The notes under the pieces were generated by a model, which was given only the letters and a program-made list of their open reading frames with translations, did not search any database and was not told the origin of the DNA. Below, piece after piece: positions 7,658-16,060 of a DNA stretch of 64,000 bases. Position 1 is the first letter of the stretch; every line of letters starts with the position of its first letter. The position numbers and the translations under genes are program-made. The DNA is from Streptomyces longhuiensis (GTDB lineage Bacteria > Actinomycetota > Actinomycetes > Streptomycetales > Streptomycetaceae): positions 1,302,001 to 1,366,000 of the forward strand of contig NZ_CP085173.1 of assembly GCF_020616555.1 (NCBI RefSeq). The letters run 5' to 3'.

Positions 7658-8986
7658 TTAGGAGCCTTCTCCCATGCTCAACTCCGGTGTGGGGCGGCTG
7701 AATCCGCGGGTGAGCCACAGCAGGTGGGCGCCTCCCGCGGCGAGCCAGCACAGTCCGATGGTGAGGGCGACCGCGCTGAGCTGGGTCATCAGGTAGACGG
7801 TGACGCAGGCGCCGAGCGCGGGCGCGACGACGTAGCCCAGTACCTTCACACCGCCCTCGCCGCGGTGGCGGACGAAGTAGACGACCACACAGGCGTTGAC
7901 CGCGGTGAAGGCGAGGAACGCCCCGAAGTTGATGAACGACGTCGCGGTCGCGAGGGAGATGTCGAGGCCGAGCACACACATGGCGCCGGTGAGCAGGAGG
8001 CAGAGCACCGGGGTCCTGGTCCTCGGGTGCAGCGCCCCGAAGAAGCGCTTGGGCAGCACGCCGTCACGGCCCATGGTGTAGAGCAGGCGGCTGGAGCTGA
8101 GCTGGACGGCGAGGCCCGAGGCGAACCCGCCGACGATGCCGGCCATGTTGGTCCAGTCGGCGAACGTCTGGCCGCCGACCTCGATGGACATCGCGTACGA
8201 GACGACCTCCGGGTCCTCGAACACGCCGCCCGGGTGGACGAGTTGCATGACGTAGGCCACGGCGGCGAAGAGGAGTCCGCCGATCGCGATGACGAGGACG
8301 ACGGCCCGGGGGATGGTGCGCCGCGCGTCGTGGGTCTCTTCGGAGAGCGTGGTCACCGCGTCGAATCCCAGGTAGGAGTAGGCCGCGATGGCGGCGGCCG
8401 CCGAGATGCCGCCGAGGCTGCTCCCGCTGTTCCACAGCGGCTGCGTGTAGGACTTCGGGGCGTGGTGTCCGAGGTGGACCAGGCAGTACGCGACGAAGAG
8501 GAGCACGATGAACACGGCCAGACCGGTCAGGAGCTTGTTGACGCGGTCGGTCAGGGTGAGCCCGATGACGTTGACGAGCGTGGTCAGGCCGGCGTTGAGG
8601 AGCATCCACACCCAGACCGGGATGCTGGGGAACTGCGCGTTCAAGTAGATCGACTGGACGAGCCAGGCGACCATCGGCAGGAACAGGTAGTCGAGCAGCA
8701 CGGCCCAGCCGACGAGGAAACCGACGGGTGACCCGAACAGGTTCCTGGTGTAGACGTACGCCGAGCCGGACGTCGGGTAGTGGCGGGCCATCTTCGCGTA
8801 GCTCAGCGCGGTGAGGAACATGGCGCCGGTGGCGACGAGGAGCGCGGTCGGCGCGGCGCCCGAGCTGGCCGCGGAGATCACACCGAAGATCACCATGACC
8901 ATGCTGGGCGCCATGTAGGCGAGGCCGAAGGCGACCACCGACGTCAGCGACAGCTTCGGGGTGAGGCGCACGGAGGTGTCACTCAT
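7658..8986 (-). CDS. APC-superfamily amino acid/amine permease
   Basis: Membrane transporter of 442 residues with about 12 hydrophobic segments, beginning after LTPKLSLTSVVAFGLAYMAPSM. The second half has YLGFDAVTTLSEETHDARR, the conserved APC segment after TM6. The ATG at 8986 lies 8 bases inside the end of the nitrilase-fold gene, so the two are translationally coupled and probably share a substrate pathway: the permease imports an amide, amino acid or polyamine that the hydrolase acts on. It is read from the divergent promoter near 10.0 kb, beside a TetR gene. Confidence 0.9.
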   Translation of the reverse strand: MSDTSVRLTPKLSLTSVVAFGLAYMAPSMVMVIFGVISAASSGAAPTALLVATGAMFLTALSYAKMARHYPTSGSAYVYTRNLFGSPVGFLVGWAVLLDYLFLPMVAWLVQSIYLNAQFPSIPVWVWMLLNAGLTTLVNVIGLTLTDRVNKLLTGLAVFIVLLFVAYCLVHLGHHAPKSYTQPLWNSGSSLGGISAAAAIAAYSYLGFDAVTTLSEETHDARRTIPRAVVLVIAIGGLLFAAVAYVMQLVHPGGVFEDPEVVSYAMSIEVGGQTFADWTNMAGIVGGFASGLAVQLSSSRLLYTMGRDGVLPKRFFGALHPRTRTPVLCLLLTGAMCVLGLDISLATATSFINFGAFLAFTAVNACVVVYFVRHRGEGGVKVLGYVVAPALGACVTVYLMTQLSAVALTIGLCWLAAGGAHLLWLTRGFSRPTPELSMGEGS

Positions 8987-9914
8987 CGCCGAACTCCTCG
9001 GCGGGGCGCGCGAAGACCGTGTGTCCGGTGGGGCGCAGGTCGTCGGGGGTTTCGCGGGAGACGGCGGGCCGCCATGTGGCGGGGTCGATGAGGCCGTTGT
9101 AGAGCGGCAGCTCCAGCGGGGTGTCACCGGCGGTGAAGTGGTCCCACGGCCAGGAGTCGCCACAGGTCCCGTACTTCCGCGCGGCCGCGACGCGGTCGAA
9201 GTCGACGACGCTGGTCAGCGTGACGTCCTCCATGCCGGCGGCGGCGACCTGGACGTGTCCCTCGGGGTCCACCAGGAGGCTGCGGCCGTGGGCCGTGGGG
9301 CCCGCGCCGTTCACGCTGGCCACCCAGACCTGGTTGACGATCGCGTTGGCCTGGTTGATCGGGATTTCCTGGGCGCGTCCCGCGGTCGGCGTCTGGACCA
9401 CGTTGATCACCAGCTCGGCGCCCATCCACGCGAGGTGGCGGGTGAGCTCGGGGTACCAGCTGTCGTAACAGATCGAGAGGCCGACGCGGCCGTGTCCGGG
9501 TATGTCGAAGACGACGAAGTCCCGGCCGACGCACACCGGTTCGTAGGGGCGCCAGGTGAAGATCTTCCGGTAGCTCGCGACGAGTTCGCCGGCCGGGTCG
9601 TAGACCACGGCGGTGTTGTAGACGCTGCCGTCCGCGGCGCGTTCGAGGACCGTCCCGGGGACGAGCCAGATCCCCAGCTCGCGGGCCAGGGCTCCCAGCG
9701 CCTTCCCGCGCGGGCCGTCCAGCGGCTCCGCGTGGGCGTCGTACAGCTCCTCGGCGGACATCGAGTCCGTGCCCAGCGAGTAGAGATGCGCCTCGGGATA
9801 GACGACGAGGTCGGCCGCATTGGGCGACTTCATGCGCAGCCGCAGGCCCTCGGCGAACTGCTCGAAGGATTCCGCAGGTGCCTGGACGAGGGCAAGACGT
9901 AGGTGGCGGCTCAT
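8979..9914 (-). CDS. Carbon-nitrogen hydrolase (nitrilase superfamily amidohydrolase)
   Basis: A 311-residue hydrolase of C-N bonds (amides, N-carbamoyl compounds or nitriles). The superfamily triad is visible: Glu in VVYPEAHLYS, Lys in SYRKIFTWRPY and Cys in SICYDSWYPELTRHLAW. The start ATG at 9914 gives a clean N-terminus (MSRHLRLALVQAPAESFEQF) matching the fold's first strand. It is the first gene of a two-gene operon with the APC permease (overlapping ends) and is divergent from a TetR regulator. The branch (aliphatic amidase, beta-ureidopropionase or N-carbamoyl-polyamine amidase) cannot be fixed from sequence alone; the nearby amine oxidase favours an amine-related substrate. Confidence 0.9.
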   Translation of the reverse strand: MSRHLRLALVQAPAESFEQFAEGLRLRMKSPNAADLVVYPEAHLYSLGTDSMSAEELYDAHAEPLDGPRGKALGALARELGIWLVPGTVLERAADGSVYNTAVVYDPAGELVASYRKIFTWRPYEPVCVGRDFVVFDIPGHGRVGLSICYDSWYPELTRHLAWMGAELVINVVQTPTAGRAQEIPINQANAIVNQVWVASVNGAGPTAHGRSLLVDPEGHVQVAAAGMEDVTLTSVVDFDRVAAARKYGTCGDSWPWDHFTAGDTPLELPLYNGLIDPATWRPAVSRETPDDLRPTGHTVFARPAEEFGDE

Positions 9915-9998
9915 GGGGTTCCTGACTCTGGTGGACGGACCGGCACGACCGCTCGACGGCCTGCCGATCGGTGTGACGGGGACACCGAACCCGATGCG

Positions 9999-10015
9999 CA
10001 ACGACGTTGTCAACG
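9999..10015. promoter_or_regulatory. Overlapping palindromes, candidate TetR operator
   Basis: CAACGACGTTG (9999-10009) and CGTTGTCAACG (10005-10015) are two 5-1-5 inverted repeats sharing five bases, and a further GTTGTCA follows at 10018-10024. On the minus strand the block contains TTGACA, a good -35 for the hydrolase-permease operon. It therefore sits where a repressor could block both divergent promoters. Confidence 0.5.
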
Positions 10016-10044
10016 GTGTTGTCAGTTCTGCCGACGAACCTTGG

Positions 10045-10050
10045 TAAAGT
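10045..10050 (+). promoter_or_regulatory. -10 element for a probably leaderless TetR mRNA
   Basis: TAAAGT ends 6 bases before the ATG at 10057 and no ribosome-binding site is visible, so transcription would begin at or next to the start codon. TTGTCA at 10019-10024 could act as -35, although the 20-bp spacer is long. Confidence 0.4.
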
Positions 10051-10056
10051 TCCGCC

Positions 10057-10788
10057 ATGGCGAAGAACACCGCGACCGCGGCCCCGACCGAGCGGTCCGG
10101 GGGCGACGCCGCGCGGCAGCCCACGCGGCGGGAGCGCAGGACCCTGCGGCAGGAGGCGGCGGTGAACGCCGCGTTCACGCTCGCCGAGCGGGAGGGTGTC
10201 GCCGGCCTGACGATGCGCAGGCTCGGCCAGGAGCTCGACGTCGACGCGGCCGTGCTCTACCGGCTGTTCCGTGACAAGGACGAGCTGCTCCTCGCCGTGT
10301 GCGAGCGCACCATCGAGACCATCCTCGGCGAGATCGGCGAGGTGCCCGACGACGAGCCCTGGCAGGACACGCTGCGCCGGATCGCCGAGGCCACCTGGCA
10401 GGTGCAGACGCGCTTCCCGGCGATCACCGTGCTGACCTTCGCGCGCACCACGGGAGGTCCGTGCGAGGCCCGGCTGGTCGAGCTGCAGCTCGCCACGTTC
10501 ACGCGCTCGGGGCTCGCCCCCGCCGCGGCCGTCCTGTACTACAGGACCTTCGTCGACACCACCCTCGGACTCTGCGCCCACTCCGCGGCGCTCAGCTCAC
10601 TGGACCCCGAGGTGCGGGAGAAGGACGCCACCGCGTGGACGCGGGTCTACGCGCATCTGCCCGCGGACGAGTACCCGGCCACCCGGGCCCACATCGACCA
10701 GCTCAGCTCCGTCAGCCAGAAGGCCCTCTACGACACCGCGGTGGAAGCGGTCGTCGCCGCGATCGAGCGGGCCGCCGACGGCAGTTGA
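10057..10788 (+). CDS. TetR family transcriptional regulator
   Basis: A 243-residue repressor with an N-terminal helix-turn-helix (RTLRQEAAVNAAFTLAEREG, LTMRRLGQELDVDAAVLYRLF) and a C-terminal helical domain of the TetR_C type (WQVQTRFPAITVLTFARTTG). Transcription is divergent from the nitrilase-permease operon, with overlapping palindromes between them, so it most likely controls that operon and itself. No Shine-Dalgarno sequence is seen and the gene may be leaderless. It reads toward the XRE-TetR gene, which is on the opposite strand 31 bases away. Confidence 0.9.
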   Translation: MAKNTATAAPTERSGGDAARQPTRRERRTLRQEAAVNAAFTLAEREGVAGLTMRRLGQELDVDAAVLYRLFRDKDELLLAVCERTIETILGEIGEVPDDEPWQDTLRRIAEATWQVQTRFPAITVLTFARTTGGPCEARLVELQLATFTRSGLAPAAAVLYYRTFVDTTLGLCAHSAALSSLDPEVREKDATAWTRVYAHLPADEYPATRAHIDQLSSVSQKALYDTAVEAVVAAIERAADGS

Positions 10789-10819
10789 CGCGACGCCCGA
10801 GGTCCTGCGTCGAGTCCCG

Positions 10820-11710
10820 CTAGCGCAGCGTGATGTACGGCTCGAAGGCGTCCAGGAGCAGCTCGCGCATCCGTGCCGCGTCCATGTCGCCCGTCCCCGC
10901 GAGGACCTGGATCGCCATGCCGTCGACCATGCTGGTGAAGCGGCTGGCCATGGCCTCCGCGTCCGCGCCCCGCGCCATCCCCTCCTGCTGGCAGGTCCGC
11001 AGCAGGTCGAGCACGATTTCGCGCCAGCGGACGTGGACGCCCTTCTGGCCTTCCCTGAGGGTCGGGTCGAGGATGGCCTCGTTCCACGACTGCACCCACA
11101 CCGACCACTCGTCGGCGTCCTCGTCGGTGGTCGTCAGCTGCACCTCGATCAGCCGGCGCAGCTTCTCGACGGTGGTGTCGGCCGTCCTGAACTCCTCTTC
11201 GAGGCGCGCGTGGAAGCGGTCGGCGTAGAAGACGAGAGCGGCCCGCAGCGCGTCGTCCTTCGTCGGGAAGTGATAATGGACGGTGCCGGTGCTGGTCCCG
11301 CACGCGCGGGCGATGTCGGCGACCCGCACCTTGTGGAACCCGCGGCGGGCGATGAGGCGGGCGGTGGCTTCCAGGATCTGGGCGCGGCGGAGGTCGGCGT
11401 CCACGGCGTCGGCGCGGCGGCGCGCGGGCTGCCCGCCACCCGCTCCGCCGCGCGCGACGGGCGGCCTTCCCGCACCGGTCCGCAGATACCGCTGCGACAC
11501 CTTGCCGACCTGCGCGATCGCGGCGACCTCGTGGTCCTGGAGGCGGCGGTTGCCGCGCAGTGCCTTGGACAGCGCGGTGGGATCCATGCCCACGCGGTCG
11601 GCGAACTCCCGTTGGCTGATGGGCGCCGAAAGCACCACGAGCCGCGCCCGGTCCGCGAGGGTCGCGGTGTCGTCCGCGATGTCCTGTGCCCCGCCTTGGA
11701 TCGACGTCAT
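10820..11710 (-). CDS. Double-DNA-binding regulator: XRE-type HTH fused to TetR
   Basis: A 296-residue regulator with two different DNA-binding modules. Residues about 20-70 form a Cro/C1-like HTH (SQREFADRVGMDPTALSKAL, RGNRRLQDHEVAAIAQV). After a Gly/Pro/Arg linker, residues about 105-155 form a canonical TetR HTH (AQILEATARLIARRGFHKVR, VADIARACGTSTGTVHYHFP), followed by a BetI/TetR_C-like domain with FTSMVDGMAIQVLAGTGDMD. The ATG at 11710 is 15 bases after the amine oxidase stop, so it closes the amine oxidase operon, and it probably regulates the divergent amine oxidase/permease promoters at 13.1-13.27 kb. A frameshift artefact is unlikely because both halves are in one frame with normal codon use. 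Confidence 0.88.
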   Translation of the reverse strand: MTSIQGGAQDIADDTATLADRARLVVLSAPISQREFADRVGMDPTALSKALRGNRRLQDHEVAAIAQVGKVSQRYLRTGAGRPPVARGGAGGGQPARRRADAVDADLRRAQILEATARLIARRGFHKVRVADIARACGTSTGTVHYHFPTKDDALRAALVFYADRFHARLEEEFRTADTTVEKLRRLIEVQLTTTDEDADEWSVWVQSWNEAILDPTLREGQKGVHVRWREIVLDLLRTCQQEGMARGADAEAMASRFTSMVDGMAIQVLAGTGDMDAARMRELLLDAFEPYITLR

Positions 11711-11724
11711 TGCGCTGGGTCCGT

Positions 11725-13119
11725 TCAGCCTTCCGGTTGCGATGAGAGTGCCGACACGACCTCGTCGGCCGCTCGCAGGCCCGACGCAATGGCACCGTCG
11801 ATGTAGCCGTTCCACACACTAGCCGTCTCGGTTCCGGCCCAGTGCACGGTCCCGGTGGGTTCCCGCCAGCCGCGACGGCCGTATCCCGTCCAGCCACCGG
11901 GAGTTACGTACGCCTCGTAGCCACCCCGCGCGAAGGTGTCCCGCGACCAGATCTTCTCCGTGTAGTCGAGTGGACGTGCCGCGCGCTCCCCGACGACGGT
12001 GGTGAAGCTCTCCAGCACGGCCGTGCGGCGGCGGGCCTCGTCGAGGTCGCTCCAGTCCGTGACGCGGTCGCCGTACACGAAGCCGACGAGCACGCCCCGG
12101 GAGGCGTCGTCCGGTGAATTGTCGAACACGACGCCGATCGGCCCGTCGTCGTAGAGCGTGGCGACGCCCGAGAGTCCGGCCGCCCGCCAGAACGGGGCGT
12201 CGTACACCGCGTGGACCTTGGCGACGCGTCCCATCGGACTGTGGGACAGCCATCCGTCCCTGCTGACGGGGAGCCCCGGAGTGAAGCGGACGGTGCGGAC
12301 CGCCTGGGGCGGCAGCGCGACGATCGCCCTGCGGGCCTCGAACACCTTGGACGCCGTCCTCACGCGGACGCCGCCCTCGTCGTACTCGATCGACTGCACC
12401 TGCTCGCCGAGTCGGACGCGCCCGCCGAGGAGGTCGGCGACGGCGCGGGCCGGACCCGCCGCACCGGTGACGAAGCGGCTGTCCTGGGCGCAGTCCCGCG
12501 TCTCCATGAGCTGCTCGTACCCGCCGGCGGCGGCGATGTAGAACAGCACGTGGAACAGGGAGATCTCGTACGGCTCCGCGCACCACAGACCCTGCACGGC
12601 GAGTGCCAGGCGGCGCCGGGCGTCCGGGTCGTCGGTCTGCGCACGGAAGAACGACTCGGCCGTCTGGGCGTCCCACTCCGCGAATCGGGTCGTGCGCCAG
12701 GGCTGTCGGGTGTCCACGGTCCGGGCGAGCTCGTCGAGGACTTCGCTGACGCGGGTGTACTCCGCGATGCCGGGGCCGTCGGCCGGTGCCGCGCCGAGGT
12801 AGGGGACGGTGCCGCCGTCGTGCCACACCTCGACGTGCTTGCCCGTCTCCCAGGTCGGGAAGGTGGCGCAGCCGAAGCGGTCCGCGAGGGCGAGCAGATG
12901 TGTCTGGGTCGGGCCGACCCACTGGCCGCCGTGATCGAGCGTGACGCCGTCGGCCCGGATCTCGGTGAGCACGCGGCCGCCCACCCGGTCGGCGGCCTCG
13001 ACGAGCGTGAAGTCGACGCCCGCGTCGTGGAGTCGAAGAGCTGCGGCCAGTCCCGCGTAGCCGCCACCCACGACGACCACCTCGGATTCGACCAGGTCCA
13101 TTTCGGTCTGTTCCCACAT
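11725..13119 (-). CDS. Flavin-containing monoamine oxidase family protein
   Basis: FAD enzyme of about 464 residues that oxidatively deaminates a primary amine to an aldehyde, ammonia and peroxide. The dinucleotide-binding motif VVVVGGGYAGLAAALRLHDAG is near the N-terminus, followed by VGGRVLTE and DHGGQWVGPTQTH. The C-terminal FAD/aromatic-cage segment GTVHWAGTETASVWNGYIDG matches bacterial MAO, putrescine oxidase and tyramine oxidase relatives. The start may be ATG 13119 or ATG 13101; the second has GGGA about 12 bases upstream. Its neighbours (divergent APC permease, XRE-TetR regulator, acyl-CoA enzymes) suggest a catabolic pathway for an imported amine. No aldehyde dehydrogenase is adjacent. 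Confidence 0.93.
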   Translation of the reverse strand: MWEQTEMDLVESEVVVVGGGYAGLAAALRLHDAGVDFTLVEAADRVGGRVLTEIRADGVTLDHGGQWVGPTQTHLLALADRFGCATFPTWETGKHVEVWHDGGTVPYLGAAPADGPGIAEYTRVSEVLDELARTVDTRQPWRTTRFAEWDAQTAESFFRAQTDDPDARRRLALAVQGLWCAEPYEISLFHVLFYIAAAGGYEQLMETRDCAQDSRFVTGAAGPARAVADLLGGRVRLGEQVQSIEYDEGGVRVRTASKVFEARRAIVALPPQAVRTVRFTPGLPVSRDGWLSHSPMGRVAKVHAVYDAPFWRAAGLSGVATLYDDGPIGVVFDNSPDDASRGVLVGFVYGDRVTDWSDLDEARRRTAVLESFTTVVGERAARPLDYTEKIWSRDTFARGGYEAYVTPGGWTGYGRRGWREPTGTVHWAGTETASVWNGYIDGAIASGLRAADEVVSALSSQPEG

Positions 13120-13139
13120 GGCCGCAGAGCATGTCGCAA

Positions 13140-13155
13140 GACTGATCCATCAGTC
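13140..13155. promoter_or_regulatory. Perfect palindrome between amine oxidase and permease, operator candidate
   Basis: GACTGATCCATCAGTC is a 6-4-6 exact inverted repeat, 21 bases upstream of the amine oxidase ATG at 13119. A looser ATTGA-N8-TCAAT repeat follows at 13211-13228, nearer the permease. The position fits the nearby XRE-TetR regulator. TTGACA at 13185-13190 is a possible -35 for the permease, without a good -10. Confidence 0.55.
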
Positions 13156-13267
13156 AATCGTTGCGATGAATCTGCCCGGAAGCCTTGACACACCCTCCCC
13201 CGACAGCATCATTGACCCACGCATCAATCTTGCGATTCGCCGCCCACCCCGGACAGGGGGTTCGCCC

Positions 13268-14851
13268 ATGGCAACGTCACCTGACACCACTTCGGATACA
13301 GCACCAGACAGCTCGCAGGACAAGGGCCTGCGCACCGGTGCCCTCGGCATGACCACGAGCCTGATCCTCTCGGTGGCATCCGCCGCCCCGGCCTACAGCC
13401 TCGCCGCGACTCTCGCGTTCATCGTCGCCTTCGTCGGATTCCAGGCGCCGTCGATCGTCGTGCTCGCCTTCGTCCCGATCCTGTTCGTCTCCTTCGGCTA
13501 CGCCGCCCTCAACCGCCAGGAGCCGGACTGCGGAACCATCTTCACCTGGGCCACCCGCGTCCTCGGCCCGCGCGTCGGCTTCATGGGCGGCTGGGCCATC
13601 ATCACCTCGTTCACCCTGGTGATGGCCAGCCTGGCCCAGGTCGCGGGCCAGTACGTGTTCATCCTCTTCGGCGCGAAAGGCATCGGCTCCGACCCGTCCA
13701 GCCCTTGGGTCCTGCTGGTGGGACTCGGCTGGATCGCCCTCATGACGGCCGTCTGCTACCGCGGCATCGAGGTGGCGGCAGCCGTCCAACGCGCCCTGCT
13801 CTTCCTTGAGTTCGCCATGCTCGCGGTCTTCTCGGTCGTCGCCCTCGTACGCGTCTACACGGGGAACGCCGGTGCCGGCGCACGGCATCCGCACTGGTCC
13901 TGGCTCAACCCGTTCGAGATCTCCTCACCCGGCGCATTCGTCAGCGGCCTGGTCCTGATGCTGTTCATCTATTGGGGCTGGGAGACCGCGCTCACCGTCA
14001 ACGAAGAGACCACCGACCGGCACCGGACACCCGGCGTCGCCGCCGTCTCCTCCACGGTCATGCTGCTCGTGCTCTATCTCGTCGCGACGGTGGCGACCCT
14101 GGCCTTCGCCGGCATCGGCACGACCGGCGCGGGCCTCGGCAACCCCGACAACTTCGGGGACGTCTTCTCCGCCATCGGCAAGGCCGTCTTCGGCGACAGC
14201 GGCCTCGGCTCCTTCCTGTGGCATCTGCTCGTCCTGATGGTGCTGTCCTCCGCCGCCGCGTCCACCGAGACGACCGTGCTCTCCCTGGGGCGCACCCTCC
14301 TGGCCATGGGCGGCCGCGGAGCCGCGCCGCGCATCTTCGCGAAGGTCCACCCGCGCTACTCGATCCCGCAGTTCAGCACCATCGCCACCGGAGTCGCGGG
14401 AGCGGTCTGCTACGTCGTCATGAACTTCCTGAGCCACGGCCAGGTCATCGGCGACGCCGTCTCCTCCTGCGGGCTCATGATCGCGTTCTACTACGGCCTC
14501 ACGGGCCTCACCTCGGCCTGGGCCCACCGCACCCAGTGGCGACACAGTGCCGCCGACTTCTGGCTGCGCCTCACCCTCCCCGCGATCGGCGGCCTGACCC
14601 TCGTCGCGGCCGGGCTGTGGAGCCTGAAGAACGACTGGGACCCGGTGAACAGCTACACGTCCTGGACTCTCCCCTTCGCACCCCACTGGCGCATCGGCGG
14701 AGTCTTCGTCATCGGAGTCGGGACGCTCCTCCTCGGCTACCTGCTGATGCTGGCGTACGGCCGCATCGCACCACGGTTCTTCACCGTCACGCCCCAGGAG
14801 ACGGCGGCCGTCGCCGAGCACGCGCCCTCGCACGAGCGCGTCCCCCAGTGA
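13268..14851 (+). CDS. APC-family amino acid/polyamine permease
   Basis: A 527-residue membrane transporter with about 12 to 14 hydrophobic spans. The core begins at GMTTSLILSVASAAPAYSLA and includes IYWGWETALTVNEETTDRHR, the conserved segment that follows TM6 in this superfamily. The ATG at 13268 follows an AGGGGG ribosome site. It is divergent from the amine oxidase and is followed after 42 bases by an acyl-CoA dehydrogenase and an acyl-CoA ligase, forming a three-gene operon. It is the probable importer for the amine or amino acid handled by this cluster; the exact substrate is unknown. Confidence 0.9.
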   Translation: MATSPDTTSDTAPDSSQDKGLRTGALGMTTSLILSVASAAPAYSLAATLAFIVAFVGFQAPSIVVLAFVPILFVSFGYAALNRQEPDCGTIFTWATRVLGPRVGFMGGWAIITSFTLVMASLAQVAGQYVFILFGAKGIGSDPSSPWVLLVGLGWIALMTAVCYRGIEVAAAVQRALLFLEFAMLAVFSVVALVRVYTGNAGAGARHPHWSWLNPFEISSPGAFVSGLVLMLFIYWGWETALTVNEETTDRHRTPGVAAVSSTVMLLVLYLVATVATLAFAGIGTTGAGLGNPDNFGDVFSAIGKAVFGDSGLGSFLWHLLVLMVLSSAAASTETTVLSLGRTLLAMGGRGAAPRIFAKVHPRYSIPQFSTIATGVAGAVCYVVMNFLSHGQVIGDAVSSCGLMIAFYYGLTGLTSAWAHRTQWRHSAADFWLRLTLPAIGGLTLVAAGLWSLKNDWDPVNSYTSWTLPFAPHWRIGGVFVIGVGTLLLGYLLMLAYGRIAPRFFTVTPQETAAVAEHAPSHERVPQ

Positions 14852-14893
14852 GTGTCAAAGCCCCTCAATAACCCTCCCACCACGGAGTTCGCC

Positions 14894-16060
14894 ATGCCCT
14901 ACCCCGTACGCGACGCGCTCGGCCTCTCCGCCGAGCAGCACGACTTCATCCGGCTCGCCCGCGACTTCGCCGCCGCCGAGATCCGTCCCCGCGCCCGCGC
15001 CGTCGACGACGCCCAGACCGAGTCTCCGCTGGACCTGTGGGACAAGGCCGCGAGGACGGGACTGGCCGCTTTCATGATCCCCGCGGAGTTCGGCGGCGGC
15101 GGAGTGACCGACATGGTCACGCAGGTGCTCGTACAGCAGGAGCTGTGCCACGGCGACATCGGCATCGGGAACCTCCTGACCTCCAGCGGCTTCTTCGCCG
15201 ATCCCGTCCTCGAACTCGGCACGCAGGCGCAGAAGGAGCGGTGGCTGCGGCCCCTCACCACCGACACACCCCCGTTGACCGCGCTCGCCGTCACCGAACC
15301 CGACCACGGCTCGGACGCCGCCGGCATCCGCACCCGCGCGGTGCGCGACGGCGATCACTACGTGCTCAGCGGCCAGAAGGCGTGGATCTCCAACGCCCCA
15401 TACGCACAGCGGTTCGTCGTGTTCGCCACGGTCGACCCGTCGCTCCGCGCGCGTGGCGTGACCGCGTTCGTCATCGACCGGGACACGCCCGGACTGACCG
15501 TGGGCAGGCCGATGCGCAAGATGGGGCAGCGCGCCATCGTCAACGCCGAGGTGTTCCTCGACAACGTACGCGTCCCCGCCGCCGACCGGCTCGGCGCCGA
15601 GGGCCAGGGTTTCTCCGGGCTGATGCGCACCTTCGACGCCTCCCGGATCCTGATCGGCGCGTCCTGCGCGGGCCTGTGCCGGGCCGCCCTCGACCTGGCC
15701 GTGGAGTACGCCCAGGAGCGCGTGCAGTTCGGCGTGCCCATCATCGAGCACCAGGCGGTCGCGTTCCGGCTCGCCGACATGGCGACCCGCGCCGACACCG
15801 CCCATCTGGTGACGATGCGCGCGGCACGCCTCTTCGACCAGGGCGAGAAGGTCACCGCCGAGTCGGCGATGGCGAAGCTGACCGGCTCGGAGAACGCCAT
15901 GTTCAACACGTGGGCCGCCGTGCAGACGCTGGGCGGCTGGGGCTACTCGCAGGAGTTCCTCGCCGAGAAGTGGATGCGTGACGCGAAGCTGGAGGAGATC
16001 GAGGAAGGCACCTCCGACATCCAGCGGCTGGTCATCTCCAGGGCGCTCGCGAAGTCATGA
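14894..16060 (+). CDS. Acyl-CoA dehydrogenase
   Basis: FAD-dependent desaturase of acyl-CoA thioesters, 388 residues, the usual family length. It shows the N-terminal helical domain, the FAD/substrate segment TALAVTEPDHGSDAAGIRTR, and the C-terminal EEIEEGTSDIQRLVISRAL, in which the Glu before GTS is at the standard catalytic-base position. The ATG at 14894 is preceded by GGAG; a GTG at 14852 directly after the permease stop would add 14 non-family residues. The end overlaps the next gene by 4 bases (ATGA), so the dehydrogenase and CoA ligase are translationally coupled and probably act in sequence on a carboxylic acid made from the imported compound. Confidence 0.93.
   Translation: MPYPVRDALGLSAEQHDFIRLARDFAAAEIRPRARAVDDAQTESPLDLWDKAARTGLAAFMIPAEFGGGGVTDMVTQVLVQQELCHGDIGIGNLLTSSGFFADPVLELGTQAQKERWLRPLTTDTPPLTALAVTEPDHGSDAAGIRTRAVRDGDHYVLSGQKAWISNAPYAQRFVVFATVDPSLRARGVTAFVIDRDTPGLTVGRPMRKMGQRAIVNAEVFLDNVRVPAADRLGAEGQGFSGLMRTFDASRILIGASCAGLCRAALDLAVEYAQERVQFGVPIIEHQAVAFRLADMATRADTAHLVTMRAARLFDQGEKVTAESAMAKLTGSENAMFNTWAAVQTLGGWGYSQEFLAEKWMRDAKLEEIEEGTSDIQRLVISRALAKS

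Noticed and set aside
13185..13213. TTGACA-N17-ATCATT as promoter of the permease
   Set aside because: The -35 is good but the -10 does not fit a Streptomyces consensus, so it is mentioned only as a possibility.
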